Below, in pieces: positions 40,159 to 53,150 of a DNA stretch of 64,000 nt. This DNA comes from Calliopsis andreniformis (Eukaryota; Arthropoda; Insecta; Hymenoptera; Andrenidae). Location: NCBI RefSeq assembly GCF_051401765.1, contig NW_027480438.1:1-64000 (forward strand), in the 5' to 3' direction. The position numbers and the translations under genes were made by a program. Position 1 is the stretch's first letter; each line of letters starts with the position of its first letter. The notes beneath the pieces were generated by a model. That model was given only the letters and a program-made list of their open reading frames with translations, searched no databases and was not told the origin of the DNA.

Positions 40159-41371
40159 TCGTCGAATCTCAATCCCCGACGCTTAGCACTCATCCTCAAT
40201 CCTCAGTCCTCAATCCTCAATCCTCAAACCTAAATCCTCTACCGTCAGTCCTCGTCCTCAATCCTCAAACCTCAATCCTCAATCCTCAATATTCAACCAT
40301 CAATACTCAATCTTCAATCCTCAATCCTGAATCCTCAATCCTCAATCCTCAATCCTCAATCCTCAATATTCAATCATCAATACTCAATCTTCAACCCTCA
40401 ATCTTCAATCCTCAATACTCAATCTTCAATCCTCAATCCTCAATCCTCAATCCTCAATCCTCAATCTTCAATCCTCAACACTCAATCTTCAATCCTCAAT
40501 CCTCAATCCTCAATCCTCAATCCTCATTCTTCAATCCTCAATACCCAATCCTCAATCTTCAATCCTCAATCCTCAATCCTCAATCCCAATTCCTCAATCC
40601 TCATTCTTCAATCCTCAATACCCAATCCTCAATTTCAATCCTCAATCCTCAATCCTCATTTCTCAATCCTCAATCCTCAACCATCAGCCCTCATCCTCCA
40701 TCCTCAGTACTCAATCCTCTATCCTCAATCTTGAATCCTCAATACCCAATCTTCAATCCTCATTCCTCAATCCTCAATCCTCAATCCTCAATCTTCAATC
40801 CTCGATACTCAATCTGCAACCCTCAATCCTCAAACCTCAATCCTCAATCCTCATTCCTCAATCGTCAATACCCAATCCTCAATCCTCAGTACTCAATCCT
40901 CAATCCTCAATCCTCAATCTTCAACCCTGAATCCTCAATCCTCAATACTCAATCCTCAATCTTCAATCCTCAATACTCAATCTTCAATCCTCAATCCTCA
41001 ATCCTCAATCCTCAATATTCAATCATCAATACTCAGTCTTCAATCCTCATTCCTCAATCCCCAATTCTCAATCCTCAATCCTCAATCCTCAATCCTCAGT
41101 CCTCATACTCAATTCTCAATTCTCAATCCTCAATCCTCAATCCTCAATCTTCAATCCTCAATAATCAATCTCCAATCCTCAATCCTCAATCCTCGATCCT
41201 CAATCCTCAGGCATCAATACTCAATCGTCAATACTCAATCCTCAATCCTCAATCCTCAATCCTCAATCCTCAGACCTCAATCCTTAATCCTCAATATTCA
41301 ATCATCAATACTCAATCTTCAATCCTCAATCGTCAATCCTCAATTCTCAATCCTCAATCCTCAGTCCTCAG
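40159..41371. repeat. HOR block 9 (1213 bp, gamma landmark)
   Basis: This is the first full-length 1213-bp block. It recurs as block 12 at an offset of 5990 and as block 15 a further 5789 bp on. Private differences from those copies include CGATACTC near 40803 and CAATCGTCAATACCC near 40862. Confidence 0.85.
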
Positions 41372-43707
41372 TCGTCGAATCTCAATCCGCGACGCTTAGC
41401 ACTCATCCTCAATCCTCAGTCCTCAATCCTCAATCCTCAAACCTAAATCCTCTGCCGTCAGTCCTCGTCCTCAATCCACAAACCTCAATCCTCAATCCTC
41501 AATATTCAATCATCAATATTCGATCTTCAATCCTCAATCCTCAATCCTCAATCCTCAATCCTCAATCCTCAATCCTCAATCCTCAATCCTCAACATTCAA
41601 TCATCAATACTCAATCTTCAACCCTCAATCTTCAATCCTCAATACTCAATCTTCAATCCTCAATCCTCAATCCTCAATCCTCAATCCTCAATCCTCAGGC
41701 ATCAATACTCAATCTACAATATTCAATCCTCAATCCTTAATCCTCAATCCACAATCCTCAACCATCAATTCTCAATACTCAATCTTCAATCCTGAATCCT
41801 CAATCCTCAATCCTCAACCCTCAATCCGCAATATTCAGTCCTCAATACTCAATCTTCAGTCATCAATCCTCAATCCTTAGTCCTCAATCCTCAATCCTCA
41901 ATCCTCGTTCCTCAAACCTCAATCCTCAACCCTCGGTCTTCATTCTCAATCCTCAAACCTCAATACTCAATCCTCAATATTCAATCGTCAATACTCAATC
42001 TTCAATCCCCAATCCTCAAACCTCAATCCTCAATCCTCATTCTTCAATCCTAAATACCCAATCCTTAATCTGCAATCCTCAATCCTCAATACTCAATTCT
42101 CAATCCTCAATCCTTAATCCTCAGACCTCAAACATCAGTATTCAACCCTCAGTCCTCGTCCTCAATCCACAACACTCAATCCTCAGTCCTCAATATTCAA
42201 TCATAAATATTCAATCTTCAATCCTCAATCCTCAATCCTCAATCCTCAATCCTCAATCCTCAATATTCACCTCTGAATCCTCAATCCTCAATACTCAATC
42301 CTCAATCTTCAATGCTCAATACTCAGTCTTTAATCCTCAATCCTCAATCGCCAATCCTCAATACTCAATTTTCAATCCTCAACACTCAATCTTCAATCCT
42401 CAATCCTCAATCCTCAATCCTCAATCCTCATTCTTCAATCCTCAATACCCAATCCTCAATCTTCAATCCTCAATCCTCAATCCTCAATCCTAATTCCTCA
42501 ATCCTCATTCATCAATCCTAAATACCCAATCCTCAATTTCAATCCTCAATCCTCAATCCTCATTTCTCAATCCTCAATCCTCAACCCTCAGCCCTCATCC
42601 TCCATCCTCAGTACTCAATCCTCTATCCTCAATCTTCAATCCTCCATACTCAATCTTCAATCCTCATTCCTCAATCCTCAATCCTCAATCCTCAATCTTC
42701 AATCCTCAATACTCAATCTGCAAACCTCAATCCTCAAACCTCAATCCTCAATCCTCATTCCTCAATCCTCAACACCCAATCCTCAATCCTCAATTCTCAA
42801 TCCTCAATCCTCAATATTCAATCATCAATACTCAATCTTCAATCCTCAATCTTCAATCCTCAATACTCAATCTTCAATCCTCAATCCTCTATCCTCAATC
42901 CTCAATCCTCAATCCTCAAACCTCAATCCTCAATCCTCAATATTCAATCATCAATACTCAATCTTCAATCCACACTCCTCAAACCTCAATCCTCAATCCA
43001 CATTCTTCAATCCTAAATACCCAATCCTTAATCTTCAATCCTCAATCCTCAATCCTCAATTCTCAATCCTCAATCCTTAATCCTCAGACCTCAAACATCA
43101 ATATTCAACCCTCAGTCCTCGTCCTCAATCCACAACCCTCAATCCTCAGTCCTCAATATTCAATCATAAATATTCAATCTTCAATCCTCAATCCTCAATC
43201 CTCAATCCTCAATCCTCAATCCTCAGTCTTCAACCCTGAATCCTCAATACCCAAACCTCAATCTTCAATCCTCAATACTCAATCTTCAATCCTCAATCCT
43301 CAATCGTCAATCCTCAATCCTCAATTTTCAATCCTCAACACTCAATCTTCAATCCTCAATCCTCAATCCTCAATCCTCAATCCTCATTCTTCAATCCTCA
43401 ATACCCAATCCTCAATCTTCAGTCCTCAATCCTCAATCCTCAATCCTAATTCCTCAATCCTCATTCTTCAATCCTCAATACCCAATCCTCAATTTCTATC
43501 CTCAATCCTCAATCCTCATTTCTCAATCCTCAACCCTCAACCCTCAGCCCTCATCCTCCATCCTCAGTACTCAATCCTCTATCCTCAATCTTCAATCCTC
43601 AATACTCAATCTTCAATCCTCATTCCTCAATCCTCAAACCTCAATCCTCAATCTTCAATCCTCAAACAAAAATCCTCAATTCTCAATCCTCAATCCTCAG
43701 TCCTCAG
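41372..43707. repeat. HOR block 10 (2336 bp, delta landmark), spliced to a distant segment
   Basis: The first part matches block 13 at an offset of 5990 up to about 42916. There the sequence switches abruptly and matches 31841 onward at an offset of 11073, for example the CCACACTCC variant at about 31899 and 42972. It is a junction between two HOR types. Confidence 0.8.
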
Positions 43708-46148
43708 TCGTCGAACCTCAATCCCCGGCCCTTAGCACTCATCCTCAATCCTCGTTCCTCAATCCTCAATCCTCAAACCTAAATCCTCTACCGTCAGTCC
43801 TCTTCCTCAATCCTCATACCTCAATCCTCAATCCTCAATATTCAATCACCAATACTCAATCCTCAATCTTCAATCCTCAATACCCAATCTTCAATCCTCA
43901 ACCCTCAATCCTCAATCCTCAATCCTCAATCTTCAATCCTCAACACTAATCTTCAATCCTCAATCCCCAATCCTCAATCCTCAATCCTCATTCTTCAACC
44001 CTCAATCCTCAATCCTCATTATTCAATCCACAATACTCAATCTTCAATCCTCAATCCTCAATCCTCAATCCTCAATCCTCATTATTGAATCCTCAATACC
44101 CAATCCTCAATGTTCAATCCTCAATCCTCAATCCTCAATCCTAATACCTCAATCCTGATTCTTCAGTCCGCAATACCCAATCCTCAATTTCAATGCTCAA
44201 TCCTCAATCCTCATTTCTCAATCCTCAATCCTCAACCCTTAGCCCTCATCCTCCATCCTCAGTACTCAATGCTCTATCCTCAATCTTCAATCCTCAATAC
44301 TCAATCCTCAATCCTCATTCCTCAAATCCTCAATCCTCAATCCTCAATCTTCAATGCTCAATACTCAATCTGCAATCCTCAATCCTCAAACCTCAATCCT
44401 CAATCCTCATTCCTCAATCCTCAATACCCAATCCTCAATCCTCAATTCTCAATCCTCAATCCTCAATATTCAATCATCAATACTCAATCTTCAATCCTCA
44501 ATCTTTAATCCTCAATACTCAATCTTCAATCCTCAATCCTCAATCCTCAATCCTCAATCCTCAATCCTCAGGCATCAATACTCAATCTACAATGTTCAAT
44601 CCTCAATCCTTAATCCTCAATCCACAATCCTCAACCTTCAATACTCAATATTCAATCTTCAATCCTCAATCCTCAATCCTCAATCCTCAATCCTCAATCC
44701 TCAATCCTCAATATTCAATCCTCAATACTCAATCTTCAATCATCAATCCTCAATCCTCAATTCTCAGTCGTCAATCCTCAGTCATCAATCCTCAATCTTC
44801 AATACTCAATCGTCAATCCTTAGTCCTCAATCCTCAATCCTCAATCCTCGTTCCTCAAACCTCAATCCTCAACCCTCAGTCTTCATCCTCAATCCTCAAA
44901 CCTCAATCCTCAATCCTCAATATTCAAACATCAATACTCAATCTTCAATCCTCAATCCTCAAACCTCAATCCTCAATCCTCATCCTTCAATCCTAAATAC
45001 CCAATCCTCAATCTTCAATCCTCAATCTTCAATCCTCAATCCTCAATACTCAATTCTCAATCCTCAATCCTTAATCCTCAGACCACAAACATCAATATTC
45101 AACCCCCAGTCCTCGTCCTCAGTCCACATCCCTCAATCCTCAGTTCTCAATATTCAATCATCAATATTCAATCTTCAATCCTCAATCCTCAATCCTCAAT
45201 CCTCAATCCTCAATCCTCAATCTTCAACCCTGAATCCTCAATCCTCAATACTCAATCCTCAATCTTCAATCCTCAATACTCAATCTTCAATCCTCAATCC
45301 TCAATCCTCAATCCTCATACCTCAATCTTCAACCCTCAACACTCAATCTTCAATCCTCAATCCTCAATCCTCAATACTCAATCCTCAATCTTCAATCCTC
45401 AATCCTCAATCCTCAATCCTCAATCCTCAATCCTCATTCTTCAATCCTCAATACCCAATCCTCAATCTTCAATCCTCGATCCTCAAACGTCAATCCTAAT
45501 TCCTCAATCCTCATTCCTCAATCCTCAATACCCAATCCTCAATTTCAATCCTCAATCCTCAATCCTCATTTCTCAATCCTCAATCCTCAACCCTCAGCCC
45601 TCATCCTCCATCCTCAATCCTCAATCCTCAATCCTCAATCTTCAATCCTCAATTCTCAATCTTCAATCCTCGATCCTCAATCATCAATCCTCAATCCTCA
45701 ATCCTCAGGCATCAATACTCAATCTTCAATGCTCAATCCTCAATCCTCAATCCTCAATCCTCATTCCCCAACCCTCAATCCTCATTCCTCAAAGCTCAAT
45801 CCTCAACCCTCAGTACTCATACTCAATTCTCAATTCTCAATCCTCAATCCTCAATCCTCAATCTTCAATCCTCAATAATCAATCACCAATCCTAAATACT
45901 CTATCCTCGATCCTCAATCCTCAGGCATCAATACTCAATCTTCAATACTCAATCCTCAATCCTCAATCCTCAATCCTCAATCCTCAAACCTCAATCCTCA
46001 ATCCTCAATATTCAATCATCAATACTCAATCTTCAATCCTCAATCCTCAATCCTCAATCCTCAATCCTCAATCCTCAATCCTCAATCCTCAATCCTCAAT
46101 CCTCAATCCTCAATCCTCAATTCTCAATCCTCAATCCTCAGTCCTCAG
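43708..46148. repeat. HOR block 11 (2441 bp, beta landmark), carries a 670-bp deletion junction
   Basis: The landmark and the next 350 bp or so match block 6 at an offset of 11073. Near 44.06-44.08 kb the offset falls to 10403, so about 670 bp present in block 6 (about 33.0-33.67 kb) is absent. Downstream it also parallels block 8 at an offset of 6017. Confidence 0.8.
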
Positions 46149-47361
46149 TCGTCGAATCTCAATCCCCGACGCTTAGCACTCATCCTCAATCCTCAGTCCT
46201 CAATCCTCAATCCTCAAACCTAAATCCTCTACCGTCAGTCCTCGTCCTCAATCCTCAAACCTCAATCCTCAATCCTCAATATTCAATCATCAATACTCAA
46301 TCTTCAATCCTCAATCCTGAATCCTCAATCCTCAATCCTCAATCCTCAATCCTCAATATTCAATCATCAATACTCAATCTTCAACCCTCAATCTTCAATC
46401 CTCAATACTCAATCTTCAATCCTCAATCCTCAATCCTCAATCCTCAATCCTCAATCTTCAATCCTCAACACTCAATCTTCAATCCTCAATCCTCAATCCT
46501 CAATCCTCAATCCTCATTCTTCAATCCTCAATACCCAATCCTCAATCTTCAATCCTCAATCCTCAATCCTCAATCCCAATTCCTCAATCCTCATTCTTCA
46601 ATCCTCAATACCCAATCCTCAATTTCAATCCTCAATCCTCAATCCTCATTTCTCAATCCTCAATCCTCAACCATCAGCCCTCATCCTCCATCCTCAGTAC
46701 TCAATCCTCTATCCTCAATCTTGAATCCTCAATACCCAATCTTCAATCCTCATTCCTCAATCCTCAATCCTCAATCCTCAATCTTCAATCCTCAATACTC
46801 AATCTGCAACCCTCAATCCTCAAACCTCAATCCTCAATCCTCATTCCTCAATCCTCAATACCCAATCCTCAATCCTCAGTACTCAATCCTCAATCCTCAA
46901 TCCTCAATCTTCAACCCTGAATCCTCAATCCTCAATACTCAATCCTCAATCTTCAATCCTCAATACTCAATCTTCAATCCTCAATCCTCAATCCTCAATC
47001 CTCAATATTCAATCATCAATACTCAGTCTTCAATCCTCATTCCTCAATCCCCAATTCTCAATCCTCAATCCTCAATCCTCAATCCTCAGTCCTCATACTC
47101 AATTCTCAATTCTCAATCCTCAATCCTCAATCCTCAATCTTCAATCCTCAATAATCAATCTCCAATCCTCAATCCTCAATCCTCGATCCTCAATCCTCAG
47201 GCATCAATACTCAATCGTCAATACTCAATCCTCAATCCTCAATCCTCAATCCTCAATCCTCAGACCTCAATCCTTAATCCTCAATATTCAATCATCAATA
47301 CTCAATCTTCAATCCTCAATCGTCAATCCTCAATTCTCAATCCTCAATCCTCAGTCCTCAG
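46149..47361. repeat. HOR block 12 (1213 bp, gamma landmark)
   Basis: This block has the same length as blocks 9 and 15 and lies 5990 bp after block 9. It starts the first copy of the 5789-bp super-unit (46149-51937). Confidence 0.87.
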
Positions 47362-49209
47362 TCGTCGAATCTCAATCCGCGACGCTTAGCACTCATCCTC
47401 AATCCTCAGTCCTCAATCCTCAATCCTCAAACCTAAATCCTCTGCCGTCAGTCCTCGTCCTCAATCCACAAACCTCAATCCTCAATCCTCAATATTCAAT
47501 CATCAATATTCGATCTTCAATCCTCAATCCTCAATCCTCAATCCTCAATCCTCAATCCTCAATCCTCAATCCTCAATCCTCAACATTCAATCATCAATAC
47601 TCAATCTTCAACCCTCAATCTTCAATCCTCAATACTCAATCTTCAATCCTCAATCCTCAATCCTCAATCCTCAATCCTCAATCCTCAGGCATCAATACTC
47701 AATCTACAATATTCAATCCTCAATCCTTAATCCTCAATCCACAATCCTCAACCTTCAATTCTCAATACTCAATCTTCAATCCTGAATCCTCAATTCTCAA
47801 TCCTCAACCCTCAATCCGCAATATTCAGTCCTCAATACTCAATCTTCAGTCATCAATCCTCAATCCTTAGTCCTCAATCCTCAATCCTCAATCCTCGTTC
47901 CTCAAACCTCAATCCTCAACCCTCGGTCTTCATTCTGAATCCTCAAACCTCAATACTCAATCCTCAATATTCAATCGTCAATACTCAATCTTCAATCCCC
48001 AATCCTCAAACCTCAATCCTCAATCCTCATTCTTCAATCCTAAATACCCAATCCTTAATCTGCAATCCTCAATCCTCAATACTCAATTCTCAATCCTCAA
48101 TCCTTAATCCTCAGACCTCAAACATCAGTATTCAACCCTCAGTCCTCGTCCTCAATCCACAACACTCAATCCTCAGTCCTCAATATTCAATCATAAATAT
48201 TCAATCTTCAATCCTCAATCCTCAATCCTCAATCCTCAATCCTCAATCCTCAATATTCAACTCTGAATCCTCAATCCTCAATACTCAATCCTCAATCTTC
48301 AATGCTCAATACTCAGTCTTTAATCCTCAATCCTCAATCGCCAATCCTCAATCCTCAATTTTCAATCCTCAACACTCAATCTTCAATCCTCAATCCTCAA
48401 TCCTCAATCCTCAATCCTCATTCTTCAATCCTCAATACCCAATCCTCAATCTTCAATCCTCAATCCTCAATCCTCAATCCTAATTCCTCAATCCTCATTC
48501 ATCAATCCTAAATACCCAATCCTCAATTTCAATCCTCAATCCTCAATCCTCATTTCTCAATCCTGAATCCTCAACCCTCAGCCCACATCCTCCATCCTCA
48601 GTACTCAATCCTCTATCCTCAATCTTCAATCCTCCATACTCAATCTTCAATACTCATTCCTCAATCCTCAATCCTCAATCCTCAATCTTCAATCCTCAAT
48701 ACTCAATCTGCAAACCTCAATCCTCAAACCTCAATCCTCAATCCTCATTCCTCAATCCTCAACACCCAATCCTCAATCCTCAATTCTCAATCCTCAATCC
48801 TCAATATTCAATCATCAATACTCAATCTTCAATCCTCAATCTTCAATCCTCAATACTCAATCTTCAATCCTCAATCCTCTATCCTCAATCCTCAATCCTC
48901 AATCCTCACGCATCAATACTCAATCTACAATATTCAATCCTCAATCCTTAATCCTCAATCCACGATCCTCAACCTTCAATACCCAATACTCAATCTTCAA
49001 CCCTCAATCCTCAATCCTCAATCCTCAATCCTCAATCCTCAATATTCAATCCTCAATACTCATTCTCCAATCATCATCCTCAATCCTCAATTCTCAGTCG
49101 TCAATCCTCAATCCTCAATCCTCATTCTTCAATCCTCAATACCCAATCCTCAATCTTCAATCCTCAAACATCAATCCTCAATTCTCAATCCTCAATCCTC
49201 AGTCCTCAG
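47362..49209. repeat. HOR block 13 (1848 bp, delta landmark)
   Basis: 1848 bp is exactly 264 heptamers. It recurs as block 16 at an offset of 5789, with shared variants CATTCTGAATCC (about 47934 and 53723) and CAGCCCACATCC (about 48580). The CACGCATC variant near 48907 marks where it departs from block 10. Confidence 0.87.
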
Positions 49210-51937
49210 TCGTCGAATCTCAATCCCCGACGCTTAGCACTCATCCTCAATCCTCAGTCCTCAATCCTCAATCCTCAAACCTAAATCCTCTGCCGTCAGT
49301 CCTCGTCCTCAATCCTCAAACCTCAATCCTCAATCCTCAATATTCAATCATCAATACTCGATCTTCAATCCTCAATCCTCAATCCTCAATCCTCAATCCT
49401 CAATCCTCAATCCTCAATCCTCAACATTCAATCATCAATACTCAATCTTCAACCCTCAATCTTCAATCCTCAATACTCAATCTTCAATCCTCAATCCTCA
49501 ATCCTCAATCCTCAATCCTCAATCCTCAGGCATCAATACTCAATCTACAATATTCAATCCTCAATCCTTAATCCTCAATCCACAATCCTCAACCTTCAAT
49601 TCTCAATACTCAATCTTCAATCCTGAATCCTCAATCCTCAATCCTCAACCCTCAATCCGCAATATTCAGTCCTCAATACTCAATCTTCAGTCATCAATCC
49701 TCAATCCTTAGTCCTCAATCCTCAATCCTCAATCCTCGTTCCTCAAACGTCAATCCTCAACCCTCGGTCTTCATTCTCAATCCTCAAACCTCAATACTCA
49801 ATCCTCAATATTCAATCATCAATACTCAATCTTCAATCCCCAATCCTCAAACCTCAATCCTCAATCCTCATTCTTCAATCCTAAATACCCAATCCTTAAT
49901 CTGCAATCCTCAATCCTCAATACTCAATTCTCAATCCTCAATCCTTAATCCTCAGACCTCAAACATCAGTATTCAACCCTCAGTCCTCGTCCTCAATCCA
50001 CAACACTCAATCCTCAGTCCTCAATATTCAATCATAAATATTCAATCTTCAATCCTCAATCCTCAATCCTCAATCCTCAATCCACAATCCTCAATATTCA
50101 ACTCTGAATCCTCAATCCTCAATACTCAATCCTCAATCTTCAATGCTCAATACTCAGTCTTTAATCCTCAATCCTCAATCGCCAATCCTCAATCCTCAAT
50201 TTTCAATCCTCAACACTCAATCTTCAATCCTCAATCCTCAATCCTCAATCCTCAATCCTCATTCTTCAATCCTCAATACCCAATCCTCAATCTTCAATCC
50301 TCAATCCTCAATCCTCAATCCTAATTCCTCAATCCTCATTCATCAATCCTAAATACCCAATCCTCAATTTCAATCCTCAATCCTCAATCCTCATTTCTCA
50401 ATCCTCAATCCTCAACCCTCAGCCCTCATCCTCCATCCTCAGTACTCAATCCTCTATCCTCAATCTTCAATCCTCCATACTCAATCTTCAATCCTCATTC
50501 CTCAATCCTCAATCCTCAATCCTCAATCTTCAATCCTCAATACTCAATCTGCAAACCTCAATCCTCAAACCTCAATCCTCAATCCTCATTCCTCAATCCT
50601 CAACACCCAATCCTCAATCCTCAATTCTCAATCCTCAATCCTCAATATTCAATCATCAATACTCAATCTTCAATCCTCAATCTTCAATCCTCAATACTCA
50701 ATCTTCAATCCTCAATCCTCAATCCTCAATCCTCAATCCTCAATCCTCAGGCATCAATACTCAATCTACAATGTTCAATCCTCAATCCTTAATACTCAAT
50801 CCACAATCCTCAACCTTCAATACTCAATATTCAATCTTCAATCCTCAATCCTCAATCCTCAATCCTCAATCCTCAATCCTCAATCCTCAATATTCAATCC
50901 TCAATACTCAATCTTCAATCATCAATCCTCAATCCTCAATTCTCAGTCGTCAATCCTCAGTCATCAATCCTCAATCTTCAATACTCAATCGTCAATCCTT
51001 AGTCCTCAATCCTCAATCCTCAATCCTCGTTCCTCAAACCTCAATCCTCAACCCTCAGTCTTCATCCTCAATCCTCAAACCTCAATCCTCAATCCTCAAT
51101 ATTCAATCATCAATACTCAATCTTCAATCCTCAATCCTCAAACCTCAATCCTCAATCCTCATTCTTCAATCCTCAACTCTCAATCTTCGATCCTCAATCC
51201 TCAATCCTCAATCCTCAATCCTCATTCTTCAATCCTCAATAGCCAATCCTCAATGTTCAATCCTCAATCCTCAATCCTCAATCCTAATTCCTCAATCCTC
51301 ATTCTTCAGTCCTCAATACCCAATCCTCAATTTCAATGCTCAATCCTCAATCCTCATTTCTCAATCCTCAATCCTCAACCCTTAGCCCTCATCCTCCATC
51401 CTCAGTACTCAATCCTCTATCCTCAATCTTCAATCCTCAATACTCAATCCTCAATCCTCATTCCTCAAATCCTCAATCCTCAATCCTCAATCTTCAATGC
51501 TCAATACTCAATCTGCAATCCTCAATCCTCAAACCTCAATCCTCAATCCTCATTCCTCAATCCTCAATACCCAATCCTCAATCCTCAATTCTCAATCCTC
51601 AATCCTCAATATTCAATCATCAATACTCAATCTTCAATCCTCAATCTTTAATCCTCAATACTCAATCCTCAATATTCAATCCTCAATACTCAATCTTCAA
51701 TCATCAATCCTCAATCCTCAATTCTCAGTCGTCAATCCTCAGTCACCAATCCTCAATCTTCAATACTCAATCGTCAATCCGTAGTCCTCAATCCTCAATC
51801 CTCAATCCTCGTTCCACAAACCTCAATCCTCAACCCTCAGTCTTCATCCTCAATCCTCAAACCTCAATCCTCAATCCTCAATATTCAAACATCAATACTC
51901 AATCTTCAATCCTCAATCCTCAATCCTCAGTCCTCAG
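49210..51937. repeat. HOR block 14 (2728 bp, gamma landmark)
   Basis: Its first part parallels block 13 at an internal offset of 1841-1848, so blocks 13 and 14 are themselves related. It corresponds to the start of block 17 at an offset of 5789. Near 51.66 kb, after CTTTAATCC, it jumps to a later part of the unit, losing sequence that block 17 keeps. Confidence 0.83.
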
Positions 51938-53150
51938 TCGTCGAATCTCAATCCCCGACGCTTAGCACTCATCCTCAATCCTCAGTCCTCAATCCTCAAT
52001 CCTCAAACCTAAATCCTCTACCGTCAGTCCTCGTCCTCAATCCTCAAACCTCAATCCTCAATCCTCAATATTCAATCATCAATACTCAATCTTCAATCCT
52101 CAATCCTGAATCCTCAATCCTCAATCCTCAATCCTCAATCCTCAATATTCAATCATCAATACTCAATCTTCAACCCTCAATCTTCAATCCTCAATACTCA
52201 ATCTTCAATCCTCAATCCTCAATCCTCAATCCTCAATCCTCAATCTTCAATCCTCAACACTCAATCTTCAATCCTCAATCCTCAATCCTCAATCCTCAAT
52301 CCTCATTCTTCAATCCTCAATACCCAATCCTCAATCTTCAATCCTCAATCCTCAATCCTCAATCCCAATTCCTCAATCCTCATTCTTCAATCCTCAATAC
52401 CCAATCCTCAATTTCAATCCTCAATCCTCAATCCTCATTTCTCAATCCTCAATCCTCAACCATCAGCCCTCATCCTCCATCCTCAGTACTCAATCCTCTA
52501 TCCTCAATCTTGAATCCTCAATACCCAATCTTCAATCCTCATTCCTCAATCCTCAATCCTCAATCCTCAATCTTCAATCCTCAATACTCAATCTGCAACC
52601 CTCAATCCTCAAACCTCAATCCTCAATCCTCATTCCTCAATCCTCAATACCCAATCCTCAATCCTCAGTACTCAATCCTCAATCCTCAATCCTCAATCTT
52701 CAACCCTGAATCCTCAATCCTCAATACTCAATCCTCAATCTTCAATCCTCAATACTCAATCTTCAATCCTCAATCCTCAATCCTCAATCCTCAATATTCA
52801 ATCATCAATACTCAGTCTTCAATCCTCATTCCTCAATCCCCAATTCTCAATCCTCAATCCTCAATCCTCAATCCTCAGTCCTCATACTCAATTCTCAATT
52901 CTCAATCCTCAATCCTCAATCCTCAATCTTCAATCCTCAATAATCAATCTCCAATCCTCAATCCTCAATCCTCGATCCTCAATCCTCAGGCATCAATACT
53001 CAATCGTCAATACTCAATCCTCAATCCTCAATCCTCAATCCTCAATCCTCAGACCTCAATCCTTAATCCTCAATATTCAATCATCAATACTCAATCTTCA
53101 ATCCTCAATCGTCAATCCTCAATTCTCAATCCTCAATCCTCAGTCCTCAG
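51938..53150. repeat. HOR block 15 (1213 bp, gamma landmark)
   Basis: This is the second copy of block 12 at an offset of exactly 5789 bp. It opens the second copy of the 5789-bp super-unit. Confidence 0.87.

Larger units (their letters stand above)
32893..41890. repeat. Tandem pair of about 4.4-4.6 kb units
   Basis: The unit from about 32893 is repeated from about 37279. The offset is 4386 at first, then 4415 after a 29-bp indel (about 34.79 kb against 39.2 kb), then 4604 after a 189-bp indel (about 36.34 kb against 40.75 kb). Confidence 0.82.
31841..44053. repeat. Repeat pair at 11073-bp offset
   Basis: 31841-32980 matches 42914-44053. The pair includes the beta landmark, the CCACACTCC variant and the ACAAAAATCC variant (about 32594 and 43667). 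Both ends are sharp: left at about 31835 / 42908, right at about 32990 / 44065. Confidence 0.8.
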
